Origin: Myxococcota bacterium
Lineage (GTDB): Bacteria > Myxococcota_A > UBA9160 > SMWR01
DNA length: 64,000 bases
Direction: 5' to 3'
Assembly: GCA_039030075.1 (NCBI GenBank)
Contig: JBCCEW010000023.1
Span: 23,171-87,170, forward strand
In this document: positions 51,634 to 60,311 of the stretch, in pieces
How the letters are laid out: every line of letters starts with the position of its first letter
How positions within the stretch are numbered: position 1 is the first letter of the stretch
Translations under genes and position numbers: made by a program
The notes under the pieces: model-generated
What the model was told of the DNA's origin: nothing
The model's input: only the letters and a program-made list of their open reading frames with translations
Databases searched by the model: none

Positions 51634-53811
51634 CTAGAGCAGCGTCAGCTGCTGGCCGCCCGGGCGCAGGAAGGCTTCGGTCGAGAGCGGCAGCGGCGCG
51701 GCGTCGAGGCCGGCGCGCTGGCTGGCCAGCGCGAACATCGATTCGATCTGCTTCGCGTAGACGCCCTCGCCGCGCATGCGGCTGAAGAAGCGCGGATCGT
51801 TCCGACGCCCGCCGCGCAGCGAGCGCACCCGGTTCATCACCTTCGCCGCGCGCTCGGGGAAGTGGCGCTCGAGCCAGGCCTCGAAGAGGTCGGCGACGCC
51901 GTTCGGCAGACGCAGCACGATCGGCCGCACCCGCGACGCGCCGGCCTCGGCCGCGGCTTCGACCAGCTTCGGGATCTCGTGGTCGGTCAGGCCCGGCACG
52001 ATCGGCGCGACCATCACCGTCGTCGGGATGCCGGCGTCGGCGAGGGCGCGCACCGCCCGCAGCCGCTCCTTCGGCGACGAGGCCCGCGGCTCCATCGCGC
52101 GACGAATGCCATCGTCGAGGCTGGTGATCGAGACGCTCACCGACACCGCGCGATGCGCGGCCAGCTGGGTGAGCACGTCGAGATCGCGCGTGACCAGGCC
52201 GCTCTTCGTGATGATCGCGCACGGGTTGCGGAAGCGCGCGAACACCTGGAGGCAGCGACGCGTGAGCTGGGTCTGGCGCTCGACGGGTTGATAGGGGTCG
52301 GTGACCGCGCCGATGGCCACGACCTGCGGCTCCCAGCGGGGCGAACTCAACGTGCGCGCGAGCAGCTCGGGCGCGTCTTCCTTCACGAGGATGTGGGTCT
52401 CGAAGTCGAGCCCCGCGGACAGCCCGAGGTACTCGTGGCTCGGGCGCGCGTAGCAGTTGTGAGTGGCGAGGCCAGCTGCGTAGAACGTCCCGGTCGACGT
52501 CTGGATGTCGACGACGTCCTGGGGTGGTCCGCTTTCGATGGCTTCGATCGGCTCCGCAGCGAGCTGCGCCATGGTTCCGAAGACCGATTCGCGCTTGCGG
52601 GCGATCGCGGGCTCGAGTGTGCTGAACCACCGGATTCTCTCGACGACGGAGCCGACCAGGCGAAGCGTACTCGCGCGATCGCTCTGCGTCTCGAGCTTCA
52701 TCTGGAAGCCGAGGCTGCGCGCATAGAACGCGACCCGATCGAGCACGCCGAGGTCGACCTGAGTGATTCGGAGCGAGCCGCTCTGGTGACCTTCAGCATC
52801 GAAGAACCCCGCTAGGAATCCGCGCCGATAGCTTCGAGTCTCCAACTCGGCACCTACCAGCTTGTGGATCGTCGCGAGTCGGCCTAGCGACCGGGTCTCG
52901 ACCTTCTCCAACGGCTTGCGGGTCTCCGTGCCGCGGAAGAAGGGTCGAATCTCGACTGGCACACCGAACCCCATCAGATACGAGCGCAGCCGTTCGAGGG
53001 GCTCCCGATCGACGAGCGCTACCCGCCAGTACGCCGCGGGGAATCCGAGCTTGTCACTTCGCCAGCCGGGCTCGTATCGAAACGTCCCGTCTCCCAACGT
53101 CATGCCGGCGATGTACCCGATCCGATAGTCGTCATCGATGGGCTCATGGTTCGTGTGGGGCATGTGTCGAAGCAGGCGCCCGGGCGCAAGCTGCTCGGTG
53201 CGCGACCAGCGAAACGCACCGTGTTGCAGCCAGCGGTGCTCCGCAGTCGTCGTGACGTCTGCGTGTCGGGTGATCAGCCTTTGCGTGGGCTTGCGCGACG
53301 CCCACACCGCTTCGACGCGGGAGCGTCGGAGGCGGCGCGGGATGCCGGGAGCCGGCGGGTATTCGTCGAAGCCGAGCAGCTCGTCCCCGACACGGAGCTC
53401 CCCGATCGGCCGCCAGACGAAGTCCGCACCGAGCACCGGCGTGTCCGGCGCCAGGCAATAGCTGCAACCGTGACTGCAGCCCCGGTACGGGTTCAGGCTG
53501 ACATCGAAGCCGATGTCCGGGCTCTGGTTGCGCGCGAGCAGGGTGCGCGACGGATCGCGGAAGTAGCGCGTCGCCAGCGGGCGCTCGCTGTCCGTGGGGT
53601 CGGCGGGGGCGTCGTGGACGAACTCGGGGGCGTCGGAGTAGGCGAGCCGATCGAAGCGGTTCGCCGGGTTCTCCTGGCTGCCTCGCGCGACTACCCGGGC
53701 CGCGCTGCGCGGCCGCACCGACGCCAACCGCCGGGCCGGCGTTTCCGGCGATTCCGCTTCTAAGTCGAGGGGTTGCGGCGCCGCGTCGGTCGGCTTGGAG
53801 GGTGTCGCCAT
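51634..53811 (-). CDS. Radical SAM protein of the PA0069/Rv2578c family containing an intein
   Basis: 725-residue precursor. The extein (391 residues after splicing) is an SPL-like radical SAM protein; the cluster motif reads CSHGCSY-C: Cys112, Cys116, and Cys453 (residue 119 once spliced). A 334-residue intein (residues 119-452) sits exactly at the third cysteine. After it the extein continues YARPSHEYLGLSAGLDFE, VVAIGAVTDPYQPVE and a C-terminal MRGEGVYAKQIESMF. The N-terminal 95 residues are Pro/Arg-rich. The role is unknown, though the family resembles DNA photoproduct lyase. Transcription starts at or next to the ATG (see promoter at 53818-53846). The gene is convergent with merR. Confidence 0.92.
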   Translation of the reverse strand: MATPSKPTDAAPQPLDLEAESPETPARRLASVRPRSAARVVARGSQENPANRFDRLAYSDAPEFVHDAPADPTDSERPLATRYFRDPSRTLLARNQSPDIGFDVSLNPYRGCSHGCSYCLAPDTPVLGADFVWRPIGELRVGDELLGFDEYPPAPGIPRRLRRSRVEAVWASRKPTQRLITRHADVTTTAEHRWLQHGAFRWSRTEQLAPGRLLRHMPHTNHEPIDDDYRIGYIAGMTLGDGTFRYEPGWRSDKLGFPAAYWRVALVDREPLERLRSYLMGFGVPVEIRPFFRGTETRKPLEKVETRSLGRLATIHKLVGAELETRSYRRGFLAGFFDAEGHQSGSLRITQVDLGVLDRVAFYARSLGFQMKLETQSDRASTLRLVGSVVERIRWFSTLEPAIARKRESVFGTMAQLAAEPIEAIESGPPQDVVDIQTSTGTFYAAGLATHNCYARPSHEYLGLSAGLDFETHILVKEDAPELLARTLSSPRWEPQVVAIGAVTDPYQPVERQTQLTRRCLQVFARFRNPCAIITKSGLVTRDLDVLTQLAAHRAVSVSVSITSLDDGIRRAMEPRASSPKERLRAVRALADAGIPTTVMVAPIVPGLTDHEIPKLVEAAAEAGASRVRPIVLRLPNGVADLFEAWLERHFPERAAKVMNRVRSLRGGRRNDPRFFSRMRGEGVYAKQIESMFALASQRAGLDAAPLPLSTEAFLRPGGQQLTLL
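52456..53457 (-). other. LAGLIDADG intein
   Basis: 334 residues, from Cys119 to Asn452 of the precursor. The N-terminal block reads CLAPDTPVLGADF with GELRVGDELLGFDE; block B is TTTAEHRWL with the conserved His; the C-terminal block is TGTFYAAGLATHN followed by Cys453 (+1). Two dodecapeptide motifs mark a homing endonuclease: YIAGMTLGDGT (233-243) and FLAGFFDAEG (332-341). Catalytic residues for splicing (Cys1, penultimate His, terminal Asn, Cys+1) are all present, so it should splice. The codon choice looks less GC-biased than the flanks, as expected of a mobile element. Confidence 0.92.
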
Positions 53812-53817
53812 GAGGCG

Positions 53818-53846
53818 AAAATATAGCGAAAATCGAGTCCAGTCAA
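53818..53846 (-). promoter_or_regulatory. Sigma70-like promoter giving a probable leaderless mRNA
   Basis: Minus strand: -35 TTGACT (53846-53841), 17-bp spacer, -10 TATTTT (53823-53818), then only six bases before the ATG at 53811-53809. With a normal start distance of 6-7 bases, transcription would begin at or next to the A of the ATG. No Shine-Dalgarno sequence is present, consistent with leaderless translation. Confidence 0.6.
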
Positions 53847-53912
53847 CGCATCGGGGGACACCCGACCTGTCCTGCAATCGGAGCTTCCAATCCTATTCGG
53901 TGTCGGCGGGAG

Positions 53913-54215
53913 CTACTCGGTGTCAGCGGCAGGCGGGTCTTCGGCGTCCGCCGGGCCGTACACGTACCCGCGGTTCCCGAGGCAGATCTCGAGCCGGCGC
54001 TCGAAGAGGATCAGGTCTCCGCGCGCCCGGTTGCGCGCGTCGCGTCGGCAGCGGCGCCAGTCGCGCTCGAAAGCCGTGGCCTGGTCCTCGGGGTAGCTCC
54101 AGCAGCTCTTGCTGCTCGCGTTCTTGCAGGTGCCGGGTTCCGATGCGCAGCCCACCAGAGCAAAGACGAGCGTGCTCGCCACGCCGATGCCGCACAGCCA
54201 GAGTCTCGTGTTCAT
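53913..54215 (-). CDS. Small lipoprotein, 100 aa
   Basis: A 100-residue exported protein. The signal peptide runs GIGVASTLVFALVGC, with a lipobox whose Cys becomes lipid-modified; the next residue Ala suggests outer-membrane retention rather than Lol avoidance. The mature part has two Cys (in CKNASSKSCW), a basic helical region with RDWRRCRRDARNR and a further Cys near the end. It resembles no family I recognise. It follows the SsuD-like gene closely (14-base gap, same strand), so the two are probably cotranscribed. Confidence 0.65.
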   Translation of the reverse strand: MNTRLWLCGIGVASTLVFALVGCASEPGTCKNASSKSCWSYPEDQATAFERDWRRCRRDARNRARGDLILFERRLEICLGNRGYVYGPADAEDPPAADTE

Positions 54216-54229
54216 GATGTCGATTCCTT

Positions 54230-55291
54230 TCACGCGCGCAGCGCTGGCAACACGTGGCGCGCGACGAGGTCGCACGCTTCCGCGTGGGGATAGCCGGAGA
54301 GAATGAATGATTCGATGCCGAGGGCCTGGTAGGCCCGCAGCTTCGCCACCACCTGGTCCGGGTCGCCGACGAGCGCGGCGCCACAGCCGCTGCGCGCCCG
54401 GCCGATCCCCGTCCACAGATTCGCTTCGACGTAGCCCTCGTCGTCGGCCTCGCTGCGCACCGCGGCCTGCCGCGCGACGCCGGCCGACGCGTGATCGAGG
54501 GAGTGCTGACGGATCGCGGCCCCCGCGGCGTCCTCGAGCTTCGAGACGAGCTTGCGTGCGGCGTCGCGCGCATCGGACTCGCGCTCGCGCACGATCACGT
54601 GCACGCGGTAGCCGAAGCGCAGCGTGCGCCCGTGCTGCGTCGCCCGCGCGCGCATGTCGTCGAGCACCTCGGCCACGGCCTCGAGACGATCCGGCCACAT
54701 CAAGAACACGTCGGCCGCCTGGGCCGCGGCTTCGCGCGCGTCCTCGCTGAAGCCGCCGAAGTAGAAGGGCGGGCAGCGTCCGCTCACGGTCCTGAGGCGC
54801 GGCGGGTCGACTTCGAGCTGATACCACTCGCCCTGGTGCGACACGGCCTCGCCGTTCAGGAGCGCGCGCAGGATCTGCATCACCTCCACCGAGCGCGCGT
54901 AGCGCGGGGCGGAGGGCACCGGCGCCCCGGCGAGATCGCTCGAGATGATGTTCACCGTGAGGCGGCCGCCGAGCATCTGGTCGAGGGTGGCGAGCTGGCG
55001 CGCCAGCATCGGCGGCCAGAGCTCTCCGCAGCGCACCGCCACCAGCAGCTTCAACTGTTCCAACTGGGGGGCGACCCCACCGGCGAACGCGATCGAGTCG
55101 ATGCCGAGGGCGTATCCCGACGGCAACAGGCAGTTGTCGAAGCCGCCGCGGTCGGCGCGTCGGACGATGTCTCCGCAGTGCTCCCAGGAACTCACCAAGT
55201 GAGGGTTCGGAACCCCGAGGTACTCGGCGTCGTCGTCGCAGAGCGCTGCGAACCAGGCGACCTCGGGGGCGGAAGATGCGGGCTCGGACAC
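54230..55291 (-). CDS. SsuD-like (alkanesulfonate monooxygenase-type) LLM flavoprotein
   Basis: A 353-residue TIM-barrel FMN-dependent monooxygenase. Features typical of SsuD/NtaA types: GGFDNCLLPSGYALGIDSIAFAGG, RLTVNIISSDLAG, RYARSVEVMQILRALLNGEAVSHQGEWY and the later YFGGFSEDAREAAAQAADVFLMW. The start is GTG 55291 with GGAG upstream; an upstream ATG (55378) extends it without a good site. No flavin reductase (ssuE) or sulfonate transporter is adjacent, so the natural substrate may be another small sulfonate or an acyl compound. Confidence 0.85.
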   Translation of the reverse strand: MSEPASSAPEVAWFAALCDDDAEYLGVPNPHLVSSWEHCGDIVRRADRGGFDNCLLPSGYALGIDSIAFAGGVAPQLEQLKLLVAVRCGELWPPMLARQLATLDQMLGGRLTVNIISSDLAGAPVPSAPRYARSVEVMQILRALLNGEAVSHQGEWYQLEVDPPRLRTVSGRCPPFYFGGFSEDAREAAAQAADVFLMWPDRLEAVAEVLDDMRARATQHGRTLRFGYRVHVIVRERESDARDAARKLVSKLEDAAGAAIRQHSLDHASAGVARQAAVRSEADDEGYVEANLWTGIGRARSGCGAALVGDPDQVVAKLRAYQALGIESFILSGYPHAEACDLVARHVLPALRA

Positions 55292-55483
55292 GAAAAGGCT
55301 CCACAAACCGGTTGGCGCGATCCAAACTACCAGAGCACCGGGGCTTCCACGCGAGCTTCGGAGCCGCTGCTCCGCCACACGCCCTCACCCCACCTGGTTC
55401 GAGACTCCGCGCCCGGAGGCCTCGGCCGCTTCCGCCGACGGCATGCCGACCGCCGACGGGAATCGCTGGAAACTGGAGGCCCC

Positions 55484-56197
55484 GTGTCGTATCCGCCCGC
55501 CTATCCCCACGACCCGATCGAGGAGATCGGTCCCGACGTCTTCCTGGTGCGGGGATCGATCCCGCTGAACCGGCTGATGCGGATCACCCGCAACATGGTG
55601 ATCGTGCGCCATGCCGGTGAGCTCACCCTGGTGGACCCGATCCGCCTGTCCGACACCGAAGAGGCCCGGCTGCGCACCCTTGGCACCGTGAAGCACCTGC
55701 TGCGCCTCGGCCCGATGCACGGTCTCGACGACCCCTACTGGAAGGACACCACGGGCGCCGAGCTCTGGACGCCGGGTCCTTCCGAGGCGTACCCCGAGCC
55801 GAAGGCCGATCACGTGGTCGAGCCGGGTGGTCCCTTGCCCATCCCCGAGGCCACCCTCTTCCGTTTCGAAGAAACCGTACAGGCCGAAGCGATGTTGTTG
55901 CTTCACAAGGGCCCGGGGCTGCTCGTCACCTGCGACGCGATCCAGCACTACGGCGACTACCGCCACAACAACCTGCCGGCCCGCATCATGATGCCGTTCA
56001 TCGGTTTTCCGAAGACGACGATCGTCGGGCCGGTCTGGCTGAAGATCATGACGCGCGAGGGCCAGTCGTTGGAGGGCGAGTTCCGTCGGCTCCTGGAGCT
56101 CGACTTCGACGCGCTGATCGCGGCCCACGGCAGCTTCCTGCCGACCGGGGCACATGCCGGCGTGAGACGGGCGGTCGACAAGGCCTTCGCGAAGTAG
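55484..56197 (+). CDS. Metallo-hydrolase-like protein (DUF4336-like)
   Basis: A 237-residue protein. GTG 55484 is the likely start, after GGAGG. It has a beta-lactamase-fold-like outline, with IGPDVFLVRG, NMVIVRHAGELTLVDPIRL, KHLLRLGPMHGLDDPYW, and the late LITCDAIQ-type strand (VTCDAIQHYGD), but the HxHxDH zinc motif is absent. This resembles the DUF4336 branch. Catalysis is therefore doubtful. The frame is open well upstream (to 54491), but that part lies antisense to the SsuD-like gene. It is convergent with an SDR. Confidence 0.72.
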   Translation: MSYPPAYPHDPIEEIGPDVFLVRGSIPLNRLMRITRNMVIVRHAGELTLVDPIRLSDTEEARLRTLGTVKHLLRLGPMHGLDDPYWKDTTGAELWTPGPSEAYPEPKADHVVEPGGPLPIPEATLFRFEETVQAEAMLLLHKGPGLLVTCDAIQHYGDYRHNNLPARIMMPFIGFPKTTIVGPVWLKIMTREGQSLEGEFRRLLELDFDALIAAHGSFLPTGAHAGVRRAVDKAFAK

Positions 56198-56243
56198 CGC
56201 CGCGTCCAGCGTGGGGTGCGGGGGCGACCGCCGCGGTCGCCTC

Positions 56244-56990
56244 CTACCACTGCCCCCCGTCGATGCGGAAGACCTTCCCGGTGATCCAGGCCGCCTGCTC
56301 GGACGCCAGGTAGACCGCCATCTGCCCGACCTCTTCGGGCGTCCCCATGCGACGCAGGGGGATCGCCTTCACCAGCGAGTCGCCGTGCTCGGCCATCATG
56401 CCGTCGGCGATGTCGGTGGCGATCAGGCCGGGGGCGATCACGTTGCAACGCACGCCGTGCTTTGCGTTCTCGCGGGCCACCACCTTCGAGAGGGCGTTCA
56501 CGGCGGCCTTCGCCGCGACGTACGGCCCGCCGTTCGCGGCGCAGCCGTCGGCGGCGATCGACGACACGGTCAGGATCACGCCGTTCTTCTGGGCCTGCAG
56601 CAGCGGCAGCGACGCGTGCAGGGTGTGGAAGACGCCGTTCAGGTCGATGTCGAGCACGCGCTGCCAGTAGCCCGGGTCTACCTCATGGAGCGGCTCGAAG
56701 CGGGTCGGTACGCCGGCGTTCGCCACCACGATGTCGAGTCCGCCGAGGGCTTCGTGGGCGCCGTTCACCATCGCGGCGACGGCTTCCCCCTCGCGCACGT
56801 CGGCGGCGAAGATCGGCGCGCTGCGTCCGAGCGCTTCGATCTCCTGCTGGATCGACACGGCCGCGTCGGTGTCGCGTCGATAGCCGATCGCGACATCCGC
56901 GCCGGCTTCGGCGAAGGCTTTGGCGATGGCACGACCGATGCCGCGCGAGGCGCCGGTGACGAGGGCTTTGCTGCCGGAGAGATCGATCAC
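56244..56990 (-). CDS. Short-chain dehydrogenase/reductase
   Basis: A 248-residue classical SDR: VTGASRGIGRAIA cofactor motif, IGYRRDTD with an Arg pattern that favours NADP, Ser in TVSSIAADG and Tyr-x3-Lys in PYVAAKAA. It is FabG-like in size and outline, but probably not the fatty-acid synthase enzyme because no fab genes adjoin. GTG 56990 overlaps the stop of the VOC gene (GTGA), so the two are coupled. Confidence 0.88.
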   Translation of the reverse strand: MIDLSGSKALVTGASRGIGRAIAKAFAEAGADVAIGYRRDTDAAVSIQQEIEALGRSAPIFAADVREGEAVAAMVNGAHEALGGLDIVVANAGVPTRFEPLHEVDPGYWQRVLDIDLNGVFHTLHASLPLLQAQKNGVILTVSSIAADGCAANGGPYVAAKAAVNALSKVVARENAKHGVRCNVIAPGLIATDIADGMMAEHGDSLVKAIPLRRMGTPEEVGQMAVYLASEQAAWITGKVFRIDGGQW

Positions 56991-57736
56991 GACGTGGGTG
57001 CCTCCGTTGGGGGAAAGGGGATCTGCACGAGGGGGAGCCCGAAGAGCGGGTGCGGTCCCTCGGGCAGGGCCAGCGAATGGGGCGCCGCGACTTCGAGTGC
57101 GACGGGGCCCTCGTCGGCGCTCGGGTCGATCTGCACCGCGATCCGAAGGGCCGAGTTCGGGTAGGAGAAGGCGATGCCATCGCGCAACGACGCGGCCTTG
57201 CCGCCGAGCAGCGTCTCCCACTGTTTCCGGGCGCGCGCTTCCGAGCGCGCGGCGAAGCGCAGGCCCACGACCCGCGAGAGCGGAGCCGGGCTCGGCGCTG
57301 TCGGGAAGGGCTGGCGCGGGACTTCGCCGCTCAGCTCGGGGTGCGACTCGGCGAGCTGCACGACGATGCCCTGGGCCTCCTTCGGGTGGAGGAAGGCTTC
57401 GAGCCAGCTCGGGTGGCTGTCGTCGAAACCCACCGGCGTGTAGCCGAGGCTGCGCGCCTCCTCGAGGCTCTCGTGGATATCCCGCACCTTGAAGGTGACG
57501 TGGTGGGCGCCGGGGCCGCGCATGGCCAGGAAGCGGTGGAGGAACCCATCGGGCGGGCCGTCGGGCAGGAGCATCTCGAGGGAGCCACCGCCCTCGAACT
57601 CCCACTGCCACCACAGGAACGCGCCGCCCGGGCCGACGTCGCGTTCGCGACCGCCCAGGGTCCCGACCAGGAACGCGGCGACGGGTTCGATGGCGGTGAT
57701 GCCGAAGGCGACGTGGTCGAGCAGGAGGGGCTGCAT
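56987..57736 (-). CDS. VOC-superfamily protein (two-module, methylmalonyl-CoA epimerase-like)
   Basis: A 249-residue protein of two VOC modules. The first begins LLLDHVAFGITAIEPVAAFL, where the His in DHVAF is the standard metal ligand; GAHHVTFKVRDIHESLEEA gives a second ligand region. The second module (about 150-249) is more divergent and lacks obvious ligands. It resembles methylmalonyl-CoA epimerase-like or dioxygenase-like proteins. It is coupled to the SDR, so they may act in one catabolic step. Its promoter region is divergent from the transporter gene (175 bases). Confidence 0.8.
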   Translation of the reverse strand: MQPLLLDHVAFGITAIEPVAAFLVGTLGGRERDVGPGGAFLWWQWEFEGGGSLEMLLPDGPPDGFLHRFLAMRGPGAHHVTFKVRDIHESLEEARSLGYTPVGFDDSHPSWLEAFLHPKEAQGIVVQLAESHPELSGEVPRQPFPTAPSPAPLSRVVGLRFAARSEARARKQWETLLGGKAASLRDGIAFSYPNSALRIAVQIDPSADEGPVALEVAAPHSLALPEGPHPLFGLPLVQIPFPPTEAPTS

Positions 57737-57911
57737 GCGCGCCCACAGTAGCGACCCGGATGCCCTGGTGGCGTCGCCAGGCCTGGGGTTAACCTCCGGG
57801 CGCGACTGACCGACCCCCTGGGACAGCGCAGATCGGGCCGCGCGGGCCCGAAGCCGACGCCACGCGATGCCTTCCCGCACCGGGAGCTGCGCGGGCACCA
57901 AGGGGGATGGA

Positions 57912-59252
57912 ATGGCAGGTCCGGGTCGCGAGCGTTGGTCGAGCCGTGCGGGCTTCGTGCTGGCCGCGGTGGGTTCCGCCGTAGGGCTCGGCAACATGTG
58001 GCGCTTCTCCTACCTCGCGGCGGAGAACGGCGGCGCCGCCTTCGTCATCCTGTACCTGGTTCTGACGCTGACCGTCGGGCTGCCGGTCTTGATCGCCGAG
58101 CTCACGATCGGGCGTGGCTCCCAGCAGAGCCCGATCCGGGCGCTGGCCCACTACGGCGGCGGCGCTTGGAAGCCGCTCGGCGTCGTCTTCGTCGCGGCCG
58201 GTTTCCTGATCCTCTCCTACTACAGCGTGATCGCCGGCTGGACGGTCCGCTATGCGGGGCTCGCCATCGTTGGCGGATTCGATGCGGGCATTGCCGATCG
58301 GTTCGGTGACATCTCCGAGGGTTGGGACGCGCTGGCCTTCCACCTGGGCTTCATGCTCGTGACGATCGCGATCGTCGGCGGCGGGGTGAAGACCGGCATC
58401 GAACGCACCTCGCTCGTGCTGATGCCCATGCTCTTCGCGATCGTGCTCGGGCTCGCGATCTACGCCTCCACCCTGGACGGGGCAGGGCCCGGCTACACCT
58501 ACTACCTGACCGCCGACTTCTCGAAGCTCTGGGACGCCGAGGTGATCAAGGACGCGGCGGGTCAGTCCTTCTTCAGCCTGAGTCTCGGGATGGGCGCGAT
58601 GCTCACCTACGCGAGCTATCTCGACCGCGACCAGAACCTGCCGAACCAGTCGGTCGTGATCGCCGGCGCCGACATGGCCATCGCCTTCGTGGCCGGGCTG
58701 GTCGTCTTCCCGCTGATCTTCGCGCTGGGTATCTCGGACCAGGTGAGCGGCAGCACGATCGGCGCGCTCTTCATCACCCTGCCCGGCGCTTTCGCGTCGA
58801 TGGGCGGGGTGGGGCAGGTGGTCGGCATCCTGTTCTTCTCGGCCCTGATCGTCGGCGCGCTCACCTCGGCGATGTCGCTGCTCGAGGTGGTGGTGTCGTC
58901 GGCGATGGACGGCCTCGGCTGGAGTCGGGCGAAGGCGGCCTGGATCTCGGGCGCCGCGATCGCTGCGCTCGGCTGCTTCGCGGCCTTCGACATCAACGTC
59001 CTCGATGTCTCGGACCAGATCGCCAACAACATCCTGCTGCTCGGCGGCGGCTTCGCGCTCTGCCTGTTCACCGGCTGGTTCATGGAGGATCCGCTGGCCG
59101 AAGTGAAGGCCGGTGCCGAGGGCGTGTCGTGGCTCGGCGGCTGGCTGACCCTGCTGCGCTACGTGGTGCCGCTCTTCCTCGGCTTCGTGCTGGTCCAGTC
59201 GGTGCCGGCCACCTTCTGGGCGATCGTCGGGCTCTTCGGCGGCGGGAGCTAG
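57912..59252 (+). CDS. Sodium-dependent transporter, NSS/SNF family
   Basis: A 446-residue, about 11-helix symporter of the neurotransmitter:sodium symporter family (LeuT fold). TM1 has AAVGSAVGLGNMWRFSY with the unwound Gly region and Na-site residues, followed by ENGGAAFVILY; TM6-region YFLTAD-like and MGAMLTYASYL lie mid-protein. It imports an amino acid or related osmolyte with sodium, cytoplasmic-membrane located. ATG 57912 follows AGGGGGAT. It is alone in its orientation, convergent with the quinone oxidoreductase gene; both stops lie within CTAG sequences. Confidence 0.9.
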   Translation: MAGPGRERWSSRAGFVLAAVGSAVGLGNMWRFSYLAAENGGAAFVILYLVLTLTVGLPVLIAELTIGRGSQQSPIRALAHYGGGAWKPLGVVFVAAGFLILSYYSVIAGWTVRYAGLAIVGGFDAGIADRFGDISEGWDALAFHLGFMLVTIAIVGGGVKTGIERTSLVLMPMLFAIVLGLAIYASTLDGAGPGYTYYLTADFSKLWDAEVIKDAAGQSFFSLSLGMGAMLTYASYLDRDQNLPNQSVVIAGADMAIAFVAGLVVFPLIFALGISDQVSGSTIGALFITLPGAFASMGGVGQVVGILFFSALIVGALTSAMSLLEVVVSSAMDGLGWSRAKAAWISGAAIAALGCFAAFDINVLDVSDQIANNILLLGGGFALCLFTGWFMEDPLAEVKAGAEGVSWLGGWLTLLRYVVPLFLGFVLVQSVPATFWAIVGLFGGGS

Positions 59253-59261
59253 CCGCCGCTG

Positions 59262-60245
59262 CTAGCGCAGCTTCACGACCACGCGGCCCATCGAGGCGCG
59301 GTCGGAGACCCGCTGCACGCCGTCGGGGACGTGATCGAAGTCGACGGTCGCATCGACGTGCACGCGCAGCTGGCCCTGGCTGGCGCGTTCGAGCAGCGCC
59401 GCGTGATAGGCGAGTTGCTCCGGGTAGTCGCCGCCGGGCGGCGACGCGGTCACGATCGACACGTTGGCGAGAATGATCTTCCCGAGCGGGGTCTCGCCCC
59501 AGCGCCCGCAGGCGAAGCCGATCGGCAGGATGCGCCCGTGGGTGGCCAGGCAGTCGAAGGAGCGCTCGTAGATCTCGCCGCCCACCGGGTCGTAGATCAC
59601 GTTGGCACCGGCGTCGTTCGTGAATGCGCGGACGGCAGCCACGAAGTCTTCGCTGCGGTGGTCGATCACCAGGTCGGCGCCGAGCTCGCGGGCCAGGGCG
59701 GTCTTCTCATCGCCCCCCGCGCAGGCCACGACGCGCGCGCCGAGGGCCTTTCCGAGCTGGATGGCGGCCATGCCCGTGCCGCCCGAGGCGCCGTGAACGA
59801 GCAGCGTCTCGCCGGCCCGAAGGCCCGCGCGTAGATCGAGGGCGACGTGGGCGGTGTGGTAGGCGATGCAGAAGCCCGCCGCTTCCGCGTCGGAGATCTT
59901 GTCGTCGGCCGGGTAGAGGCTCGACGCCGGCGCGATCGACTCTTCGGCGTACGCGCCGTGGCCCGTGTAGAAGGACACGATGCCCATCACGCGATCGCCC
60001 ACTGCGAACTGGGTGACGTCGGACGCACACTCGAGCACACGCCCGACACACTCCTGGCCCGGGGTGAAGGGCAGCGGCGGCTTGAACACGTAAGTGCCGC
60101 GACACATCAAGACGTCGGGGAAGCCGACGGCGACAGCGTCGACCTGAATCCGTACGTGTCCCGGCGGTAGCGCGGGCCGTTCGACGTCGACGCAGCGCAG
60201 CACGTCGACGGGTTCTCCTGCCGCGGTGATCTGCCAGGCTTTCAC
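59262..60245 (-). CDS. Zinc-less MDR alcohol dehydrogenase (NADPH:quinone oxidoreductase-like)
   Basis: A 327-residue medium-chain reductase. N-terminal catalytic domain starts MKAWQITAAGEPVDVLR; the Rossmann cofactor site is LLVHGASGGTGMAAIQLGKALGA; later NVIYDPVGGEIYERS is typical of quinone oxidoreductases (crotonyl/enoyl-CoA reductase-like). Zinc-binding cysteines of alcohol dehydrogenases are lacking. GTG start at 60245 with AGGAG upstream. It is 66 bases downstream of PlsB on the same strand and may share its transcript. Confidence 0.88.
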   Translation of the reverse strand: MKAWQITAAGEPVDVLRCVDVERPALPPGHVRIQVDAVAVGFPDVLMCRGTYVFKPPLPFTPGQECVGRVLECASDVTQFAVGDRVMGIVSFYTGHGAYAEESIAPASSLYPADDKISDAEAAGFCIAYHTAHVALDLRAGLRAGETLLVHGASGGTGMAAIQLGKALGARVVACAGGDEKTALARELGADLVIDHRSEDFVAAVRAFTNDAGANVIYDPVGGEIYERSFDCLATHGRILPIGFACGRWGETPLGKIILANVSIVTASPPGGDYPEQLAYHAALLERASQGQLRVHVDATVDFDHVPDGVQRVSDRASMGRVVVKLR

Positions 60246-60311
60246 GGGGGCGCTCCTCTCGAAGTTGGGCCGGTCGGTCCGAGGCGTGGATCCCTCGCGC
60301 AGCGGCGTGGG

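Noticed and set aside
54491..55483. Upstream extension of the DUF4336-like gene by about 330 codons
   Set aside because: Antisense to the SsuD-like gene; the family's N-terminus begins at GTG 55484 after a good ribosome site.
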